Below are positions 1-6,119 of a stretch of DNA of 22,442 bases, piece by piece. The translations under genes and the position numbers were made by a program. Below the pieces are notes generated by a model. The model had not been told where the DNA came from and made no database searches. It saw only the letters and a list, made by a program, of their open reading frames with translations. Position 1 is the first letter of the stretch, and each line of letters begins with the position of its first letter. The DNA comes from CABQCM01 sp965145485 (GTDB lineage: Bacteria > Bacillota > Clostridia > Oscillospirales > Acutalibacteraceae), in the NCBI GenBank assembly GCA_965145485.1, contig CBCTCU010000045.1, positions 1 through 22,442 on the forward strand, read 5' to 3'.

Positions 1-893
1 AATACCTGAATTTTGTCTACGATCTCAAGCGCACCACCCTGCCGCGCAAGCCGCATCTGGCCGAGATCTCCCGGCTGGTGAAGATCGACAATGTTTACAA
101 CCGGCTCATCCGCAACCTTTCCAAAGGATATAAGCAGCGCGTGGGCATCGCCCAGGCCCTCATCGGCAATCCCGACGTGCTCATCCTCGACGAGCCGACC
201 GTCGGGCTCGACCCCAAGCAGATCATCGACATCCGCAACCTCATCGCCCAGCTCGGGCGCACCCACACCGTCATCCTCAGCTCGCACATCCTCACCGAGA
301 TTGAGGCGGTCTGCGAACGTATTATCGTCATCAACCAGGGCGTGCTCATCGCCGACGGCACCCACGAGGAGCTTTCCCGCCATATTTCGGAGGACATGAG
401 CCTGACGGTCAAAATCATCGGCCCGGCCCGGCAGGTGCTCTCGGCGATCCAGCGAATGGCTGGGGTCAAAGGGGCACGCGCCCTCGGCACAAGGGAGCTC
501 GGCTCGACCGAGTTCCGTATCGAGCCGATGCCTGGTATCGACGTGCGCAGCGCGATTTTCGACTGTGCGGTGGCCCAGGGCTGGAAGCTGCTTGAGCTGA
601 CCTCCAACGCCATGACGCTCGAAGAGGTCTTCCTGAAAATGGTCGGCCAGCCGCCGGAGGAGGCGGTCAAGCTCTTCGGCGCTTCGGGCGTTGAACTCGA
701 GCCGGAAGAGGCGGACGAGGATACCGACCATCCGGCGCAAACCGGGGATCCCGCCCAGGGCGGGGATGCGCAGAACCAGACGGAATCTGCATCCGAGACG
801 CCTGCGGCGCAAGGCGATACGGCCGCCCAGGCCGGCGCGGACGGCGGCGGGGACACCGCCTTGCCTGAGAACGAACCAAAGGAGGGGGAATAA
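1..893 (+). CDS. ABC transporter ATPase, Gld/ABC-2 type (5' end missing)
   Basis: This is the C-terminal part of an ATPase that would power the membrane complex encoded just downstream. The frame is open from base 3, so the true start and the Walker A loop lie off the left edge; an internal GTG at 78 is not the real start. Visible in order are the ABC signature (LSKGYKQR, residues 39-46 of the fragment), Walker B followed by the D-loop (VLILDEPTVGLD, 59-70) and the switch His in LSSH. A regulatory-type C-terminal domain follows, ending in an unusual tail of about 75 residues rich in Glu, Asp, Ala, Gly and Gln. Families with this ATPase next to an ABC-2 permease and a GldG-like protein resemble the GldA/GldFG set; in Firmicutes the substrate is unknown. 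The permease gene starts 3 nt after the stop, so the two are co-transcribed. Confidence 0.93.
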   Translation, partial: YLNFVYDLKRTTLPRKPHLAEISRLVKIDNVYNRLIRNLSKGYKQRVGIAQALIGNPDVLILDEPTVGLDPKQIIDIRNLIAQLGRTHTVILSSHILTEIEAVCERIIVINQGVLIADGTHEELSRHISEDMSLTVKIIGPARQVLSAIQRMAGVKGARALGTRELGSTEFRIEPMPGIDVRSAIFDCAVAQGWKLLELTSNAMTLEEVFLKMVGQPPEEAVKLFGASGVELEPEEADEDTDHPAQTGDPAQGGDAQNQTESASETPAAQGDTAAQAGADGGGDTALPENEPKEGE

Positions 894-896
894 TCC

Positions 897-1598
897 ATGG
901 GCGCAATTTACAAGAGGGAGCTAAAGGGATATTTTTCATCCCCGATCGGCTACGTGATCCTGGCCATTTTCTACGTTTTTGCATCCTTTTTCTTCTCCAT
1001 CCTGTTCCAGAGCGGCAGCTCCGACCAGACCCAGCTGTTCAGCTCGATGTTTGTCATTGTGCTTATTGTCATTCCGCTGCTGACCATGCGCATTTTCAGC
1101 GAGGACAAGCGGCAGAAGACCGACCAGCTTCTCTATACCGCCCCGGTCAGCCTGACCGGCGTGGTGTTTGGCAAATACCTGGCGGCCATGACGGTGTTTG
1201 GCATCGCGCTGGGCATAACCATCGTCTTTCAGATCATCACCGCTTTTTACGTCACGCCCGACTGGCTGGTCTACATCGGCAACCTGCTGGGCATGCTGCT
1301 GCTGGCGAGCGCCATGATCTCCATCGGCGTCTTTATCTCGTCCCTGACCGAGAGCCAGCTGGTCGCGGCGGTGGCCAGCTTTGCCGTCTCGATGGTGCTC
1401 TGGCTCATCGACACGGTGGCTTCCATTATCAACGTATCCTGGGTAACCACCTTTGTCGGCTGGATTTCCTTCAACAACCGGTATAACGGCTTCACCCAGG
1501 GCACCTTTGACTATGCCAACATGATCTTTTTCCTCAGCTTCACCGCGCTGTTCCTGTTCTTAACTGTGCGGGTGCTTGACCGGAAACGCTACGCGTAA
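897..1598 (+). CDS. ABC-2 type permease, GldF-like
   Basis: This 233-residue integral membrane protein should form the channel of the transporter whose ATPase lies immediately upstream. It has about six hydrophobic segments: roughly 15-37, 50-66, 98-120, 130-152, 158-180 and 208-226. The N-terminal KRELKGYFSSPIGY and the cytoplasmic SEDKRQKTDQLLYTAPVS stretch are typical of the GldF/ABC-2 subfamily, whose coupling helix contacts the ATPase. The ATG at 897 is preceded by AAGGAGGGGG at a normal distance. The next gene begins 14 nt after its stop. Its partners (ATPase, GldG-like, DUF4340) define the system, but the cargo cannot be told from sequence. Confidence 0.9.
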   Translation: MGAIYKRELKGYFSSPIGYVILAIFYVFASFFFSILFQSGSSDQTQLFSSMFVIVLIVIPLLTMRIFSEDKRQKTDQLLYTAPVSLTGVVFGKYLAAMTVFGIALGITIVFQIITAFYVTPDWLVYIGNLLGMLLLASAMISIGVFISSLTESQLVAAVASFAVSMVLWLIDTVASIINVSWVTTFVGWISFNNRYNGFTQGTFDYANMIFFLSFTALFLFLTVRVLDRKRYA

Positions 1599-1612
1599 GG
1601 GAGGATGAAACA

Positions 1613-3208
1613 ATGAGCAAGAAACAAGGGCTGTTCTCCTCCAAAAAATTCCGGCATGGGAGCATGGCCGTTCTGTTTACCGTGGTGTTCGCCGTGGCGC
1701 TGGTGCTGCTCAACATTGTCGCCACCGCGCTCAGCGAGAGGTTTCCCCTCACGATTGACCTGACGGCCAACCGGGACTATACCATTACCCTGGCCGAGCA
1801 GCATCAGGTCTTTGTGGAAGGGATTGACAACGACATCAACGTCATTGTCTGCGCCGGCGCCGACGATATCGACAGCGGCATGTACGCGCAGTATATGTAC
1901 AATTTCTATCTGCTGGAGGATTCCACCGTCGGTTATCGCTACTATAATCAGATGAAGGTTTTCCTCGACGACTTCCACAAAATCAACCCCCACATCAATG
2001 TCACCTGGCGCAACCCCATGTCCAGCAGTGATTTTGCATCCCTGTCGCAGAAGTACTCCGCCGAGAACATTCAGTACGGCGATATTATTGTCGAGAGCTC
2101 TTTTGAGAATGCCGAGGGCGATACGATCGAACGCTATCGCGTCATCAAGGCTACCGACCTGTTTGACCAGCAGGATACCTCCGGTTACGCCCAGTATGGG
2201 ATGGATACTTACAAGGTGGCCGGCTCCAAGCTCGAGACCTCGCTGGTTTCCGCCTTTTATGTCGTCACGTCGGAGGAGTCGATCCAGGTTGCCGTCATCG
2301 GCGGCCATTCGAGCGGGGACATTACCGGGCTCGAGAGCCTGCTCAAGCAAAACAATTACGAGTTTACCACCATCAATGACCTCATGACCGAGGAGATTCC
2401 CGCCGAGACGCAGATAGCGGTCATCTATGCGCCGATGCAGGATTTTGATCCGTCCGAGATCGCCAAGCTGGAGCAATTCCTCAACAACGACGGCAATCTG
2501 GGCAAGGATCTGCTTTATGTCGCCTCGATCAGCCAGCCGTCTCTGCCCAATCTGGAGGATTTCCTCGCGGAATGGGGCTTTGAATTCACCAACGAGGCCG
2601 TCTACACCTCCACCGCGGGCAGCTACAATACCTACCCGTTTTATGTGTTCGGGCAGGCAGGCGACACCGATTATACCCAGTTTATGACCCTCGACTCCAG
2701 CCGGCGTATTTATCCCGTTCCCTACCGGGTGTGCAGCCTGCTGTTTGAGGACAGCGGCACACGCACCGCCGAGGTCATCCTGCAGTCGGACGAGGGGTCG
2801 GTCGGCATGCCGCTGGACGCGGATGAGAACTGGCAGGAAAGCGACGCCACCTCCCATGGGCCATTCGCCCTGGTAGCGATGACCACCCAGTATGACCTTT
2901 TGGGCACCACTCAGATGCAGGTGGAATCCCATGTGATCGTCTTTGCCAGCGAAAACTTCCTGCAAAGCGGGATTGTCGACAACACCAGCTTTTCCAACAG
3001 CACGCTGGCGCTGAATATTCTCAACGATGTGGCCGGTGTGGAGGCGCCCATCGAGATCCGCTCGCGGGAGATTGCCACCACCACCTTTTATGATCAGATC
3101 ATGGGCACCCCGGCAACACTCATTATCCAGATCGTTTTCGTCGCCGTTCTGCCCATCCTGCTGCTCGTCATCGGGCTGGTTATCTATATCAGGAGGAAAA
3201 ATCTATGA
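1613..3208 (+). CDS. GldG-like ABC transporter auxiliary protein
   Basis: This 531-residue protein has a membrane anchor near residues 20-42, a large extracytoplasmic region and a second transmembrane helix near 503-526 followed by a short basic tail (IRRKNL). That layout matches the GldG/ABC_transp_aux family, in which the soluble part resembles an inactive sugar-binding or DJ-1/ThuA-like fold: VAVIGGHSSGDITGL near 205 and a following VIYAPMQDFDP segment fit such an alpha/beta domain. It would work on the outer face of the membrane with the permease and ATPase. An AGGGAGGATG ribosome site precedes the ATG. Its stop overlaps the next start by 4 nt (ATGA at 3205), implying translational coupling. 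The exact role is unknown. Confidence 0.88.
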   Translation: MSKKQGLFSSKKFRHGSMAVLFTVVFAVALVLLNIVATALSERFPLTIDLTANRDYTITLAEQHQVFVEGIDNDINVIVCAGADDIDSGMYAQYMYNFYLLEDSTVGYRYYNQMKVFLDDFHKINPHINVTWRNPMSSSDFASLSQKYSAENIQYGDIIVESSFENAEGDTIERYRVIKATDLFDQQDTSGYAQYGMDTYKVAGSKLETSLVSAFYVVTSEESIQVAVIGGHSSGDITGLESLLKQNNYEFTTINDLMTEEIPAETQIAVIYAPMQDFDPSEIAKLEQFLNNDGNLGKDLLYVASISQPSLPNLEDFLAEWGFEFTNEAVYTSTAGSYNTYPFYVFGQAGDTDYTQFMTLDSSRRIYPVPYRVCSLLFEDSGTRTAEVILQSDEGSVGMPLDADENWQESDATSHGPFALVAMTTQYDLLGTTQMQVESHVIVFASENFLQSGIVDNTSFSNSTLALNILNDVAGVEAPIEIRSREIATTTFYDQIMGTPATLIIQIVFVAVLPILLLVIGLVIYIRRKNL

Positions 3209-4998
3209 CCGACAAGGAGCCTTTGAGCCGCCCTGCCGAAGAGCCCTCGAACGGGCCTGAGCCCTCTGCCGGGCAGGCTGGTACGCCGGATGTTCCCCCA
3301 CAGGATGCCGCGCCGCCGGTTCCAACGCCGGAGGGCGAATCCGGCGGGGAGAATCCCGAGCAGGAGCATACCTATCCCAGTATCTTTGACAAGCCCGACC
3401 ACACCAACCGTAAGCAGGCGAAAGAGCGCAGGCTGTCGCGCGGCGCGCGCAACGTCATCCTGACGCTGGTGCTGTGCATTGCGCTGGCGGGCAGCGCCTT
3501 TGGGATTTACCGCTTTTTGCCCAAGCAGGAGGAGGAAAACACCTCTTCCTCGGATATGACCCTGTCTCTGTTTGATTATTCCCAGTACGTCACCTACGAC
3601 AGTTCCCTGACCGAGTCGGAGGGGGTCAAAAACATCCTGGTCACCAACCCTACCGGCAGCTATGAGGTTGTCTATTCCATTGTGGAGAAGACCCAGACCA
3701 ACAGCGTTACCGGCGAGGAAGAGACCGGTCCGGCCATCGAATGGAGCATTGCCGGGCAGGAAGGGGTTCGGTTCGATTCGGATACGATCCAGTATCTGGT
3801 AGGCGACTTGCTCAAGGTGGTTTACACCACCGTCTATAACCGCGACGCCAATTCCCTCAACGCCGAGGGCATCACCCTGCGGCAGGAATGCGGCTTTGAC
3901 AACCCCACCGCCACCATGACCGTCAACTTTAACGATGGGAAGACCTACACCATTTACCTTGGCTCCGAGCTTCCGACCGGTGGCTCCTATTACCTGATGC
4001 AAAGCGGCGACGACACGATTTATGTCGCCGAAGATATGGACGTCAGCTACTTCTTGCGGGGGGTATCGTATTATGTCTCCCAGCAGATGGTGCCCCTGTT
4101 GGAGGAGGGCGACGTCGACAGCTCTTATTTTGCCGACGGGCTGCTCAACCGTTTTGATGAAATCACCATCAGCGGCAGCAATTTTGCCCAGCCCATCGTG
4201 CTGGAGATGGCCGACAGCTCGCAAATCGCCGTGCCGACCGATTACCGCATGACCTCTCCCGTGCAGCAGGCGGCGGATACCGATACGGTCACGACGCTGC
4301 TCTCCCCCCTGGCCAATGGCCTGGAGGCCACCGAATGCCTGGTCATGAAAGCGACAAGCGCTGATATGGAGCAGTACGGCCTTGACAGCCCGATTTGCGA
4401 GGTTCGCTATGTGATCGACGGCGAGACCTATGTGCTGAGGGTCGGCTCCCAGGTACAGGAGGGGTATTACGCGGCCTCTTTCAGCGGCAATCAGAGCATT
4501 TTCCGGGTCGCCGAGTCGTCGGTTCCCTTTGCCTTTACCACGGCGGATGATTACCGCAGCATCCTGCTGTATGTCACCAGTATCACCGATGTGGCCAAAC
4601 TGACGGTGGACGCCGTCAACGACAGCGGCAACCTCATCAGCGAAACCTTTACCCTGCGCCACTCGACCGAAGAGACCGAAAGCGGGTCGACCGCTACCCT
4701 GGTGGTCAACGACAGCGAGGGCAATGCCATTGTGGAGGATGACTTCCGTGAGTTCTACCAGGGGATCATCGGGCTGACGGCAGCCTCCTGGGTGGATGAC
4801 GGCCAGCAGTCGGCTACCCCCAAGCTGACCATTACCCTGGAGTACCTGGATGGCTCCTCCGACGTCATCCGCCTGAGCGAATACTCCAGCCGGCGCTATT
4901 TCTATACCCTCAATGGGGAAGGCAGCGCGCTGGTGCTCGCCTCCTCGGTGGGGACCTTGCTCGACCAGTTCTCCTCTCTCCTTTACACCGGGAGATGA
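3205..4998 (+). CDS. DUF4340 domain protein, membrane-anchored
   Basis: This 597-residue protein begins with a disordered cytoplasmic stretch rich in Pro, Glu and Gly (about residues 5-60), a basic segment, and one transmembrane helix at about 83-105. The rest is predicted outside the cell and is Thr/Ser/Asp/Tyr-rich beta-type sequence with repeated units of the DUF4340 kind (for example YGLDSPICEVRYVIDGETY near 390-410). DUF4340 proteins are commonly encoded last in GldA-GldF-GldG-type operons, as here. The start overlaps the upstream stop by 4 nt and has AGGAGG just ahead of it. It is likely an extracytoplasmic subunit of the same complex; no enzymatic motif is visible and its activity is unknown. 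Confidence 0.85.
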   Translation: MTDKEPLSRPAEEPSNGPEPSAGQAGTPDVPPQDAAPPVPTPEGESGGENPEQEHTYPSIFDKPDHTNRKQAKERRLSRGARNVILTLVLCIALAGSAFGIYRFLPKQEEENTSSSDMTLSLFDYSQYVTYDSSLTESEGVKNILVTNPTGSYEVVYSIVEKTQTNSVTGEEETGPAIEWSIAGQEGVRFDSDTIQYLVGDLLKVVYTTVYNRDANSLNAEGITLRQECGFDNPTATMTVNFNDGKTYTIYLGSELPTGGSYYLMQSGDDTIYVAEDMDVSYFLRGVSYYVSQQMVPLLEEGDVDSSYFADGLLNRFDEITISGSNFAQPIVLEMADSSQIAVPTDYRMTSPVQQAADTDTVTTLLSPLANGLEATECLVMKATSADMEQYGLDSPICEVRYVIDGETYVLRVGSQVQEGYYAASFSGNQSIFRVAESSVPFAFTTADDYRSILLYVTSITDVAKLTVDAVNDSGNLISETFTLRHSTEETESGSTATLVVNDSEGNAIVEDDFREFYQGIIGLTAASWVDDGQQSATPKLTITLEYLDGSSDVIRLSEYSSRRYFYTLNGEGSALVLASSVGTLLDQFSSLLYTGR

Positions 4999-5010
4999 CG
5001 TAACAAAACA

Positions 5011-5048
5011 AAGCAGCGGCGTGGCCTATGGCTGTGCCGCTGCTTTTT
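5011..5048. terminator. Rho-independent terminator, probably bidirectional
   Basis: A perfect 10-bp stem (AAGCAGCGGC paired with GCCGCTGCTT) encloses a 15-nt loop and is followed on the plus strand by TTT(TT). On the minus strand the same stem is followed by TGTTTTGTT. It lies 12 nt after the transporter operon stop, so it ends that operon, and it could also stop readthrough from the convergent biosynthetic operon. Confidence 0.88.
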
Positions 5049-5379
5049 CCATGGGAATAATATGCGCTTCCCCAGCGCGCGGAGATTGCAGAAAGCAGTG
5101 TTGCGTCCGGATGTTATTGCAGATAAGGCCAGGGAGGGCGTAAGCCGTCTCCCAGCGTCCGCGCCCCCATTATGTCCATACGAGCGCAGGGTGATTCCAC
5201 GCCCGGGCGTAGGGCGCGTACTCGAAAGGGGCGGGATTGCATCCGGCCGGCGTGCGGGTGGGAGCCGGCGCCTGTGCACATTGCTACGCAATGGCCGTTC
5301 GGCCGCGGGATAGCGGCGCGGTTTGGCTGGATATCCCGCTTGGACTACGTACCCGGCTTGGACGACACCCCCGCCGGTG
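5049..5379. other. Intergenic region between convergent operons, no gene seen
   Basis: I see no convincing gene in these 331 bases; short open frames here lack ribosome sites and family resemblance. One perfect 8-bp inverted repeat (GCGGGATA at 5305-5312 with TATCCCGC at 5332-5339) lies just past the stop of the thioesterase gene on the minus strand. It has no T-run, so it is at best a weak RNA 3'-end structure. Confidence 0.5.
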
Positions 5380-6102
5380 TCAGGGGGGGCCGCCGCTCGG
5401 GCCGGCATACCGACGGGCGATGTCCAGCAGTGACGCAAGGATTTCCTCGGTGTGATCTTCTGCAAAATAGTGCCCGCCGTCCATCTGCTGAACGGTCAGC
5501 CGGGATGTGGTATAATCTCCCCATTCCCAAAGCGCCGCAGGCGGATTGAGGGCGTCGCCGCGCCCTCCTATGACCGCAATGGGGCACTCCAGACGCTGGT
5601 TGGAAGGGGTATAGTCGTCGTAAATGCGGCAGTCGGCCCGCAGCACCGGCAGGTAAAAGGCCGACAGCTCGGGGTCGTCCAGCCGGCCCTCCGGATCGCC
5701 TCCCATTTCCCGCACCTTTTGGATGAGCTGGGGATCGGGCAGCGAAGCAAGGCGGGCGAATTCACAGCGGCGGGCGGGGGCCCCCTGACCGATCGCCATC
5801 AGATGGCAGGGCAAAGGCGCGCCGTCTTGCCGCAGCCGGACCGCCAGCTCATAGCACAACACGGCCCCCATGCAGTGGCCCAGCAGCATGTAAGGGGTGG
5901 ATAAGCCGGGGCGGATTTGCCGTGCGATGTCGTCGACAGCCTCGTCAAAGGAATCGTAAAAGGGCTCGTCCATGCGGTCCCCGCGTCCCGCAAGCTCAAC
6001 GGGGCGGATGGCGATCCAGTCGGGCAGCCGCCTCTGCCAGGCGTAGAAGCAGCTGGCCGACGTCCCGGTATAAGGCAGACAGTAGACGGGCAGGGTTTGC
6101 AT
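5380..6102 (-). CDS. Type II-like thioesterase with Cys nucleophile
   Basis: This 240-residue alpha/beta hydrolase resembles the SrfAD/GrsT thioesterases that act on NRPS carrier proteins, either clearing misloaded carriers or releasing product. The N-terminal LPYTGTSASCFYAW is the usual PxAGGSAxxF-type start, and PVELAGRGDRMDEP matches the family PGR region. The nucleophile elbow reads LGHCMGA, so residue 77 is Cys (codon TGC) where the family normally has Ser. The other triad members are present: Asp183 in GGRGDALNPP and His211 in DGGHYF. The ATG is preceded by AAGGAGAG and lies 17 nt after the A-T gene. Cys nucleophiles are known in some release thioesterases that make strained rings (obafluorin, sulfazecin), so product release rather than proofreading is possible; that is inference. 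Confidence 0.92.
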   Translation of the reverse strand: MQTLPVYCLPYTGTSASCFYAWQRRLPDWIAIRPVELAGRGDRMDEPFYDSFDEAVDDIARQIRPGLSTPYMLLGHCMGAVLCYELAVRLRQDGAPLPCHLMAIGQGAPARRCEFARLASLPDPQLIQKVREMGGDPEGRLDDPELSAFYLPVLRADCRIYDDYTPSNQRLECPIAVIGGRGDALNPPAALWEWGDYTTSRLTVQQMDGGHYFAEDHTEEILASLLDIARRYAGPSGGPP

Positions 6103-6119
6103 GCGGCTCTCTCCTTATG

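Noticed and set aside
1589..2965. 458-residue open frame on the minus strand
   Set aside because: Antisense of the GldG-like gene, whose own protein, ribosome site and operon overlap are convincing.
3184..4662. 492-residue open frame on the minus strand
   Set aside because: Antisense of the DUF4340 gene; composition is that of a shadow frame, with no start signal.
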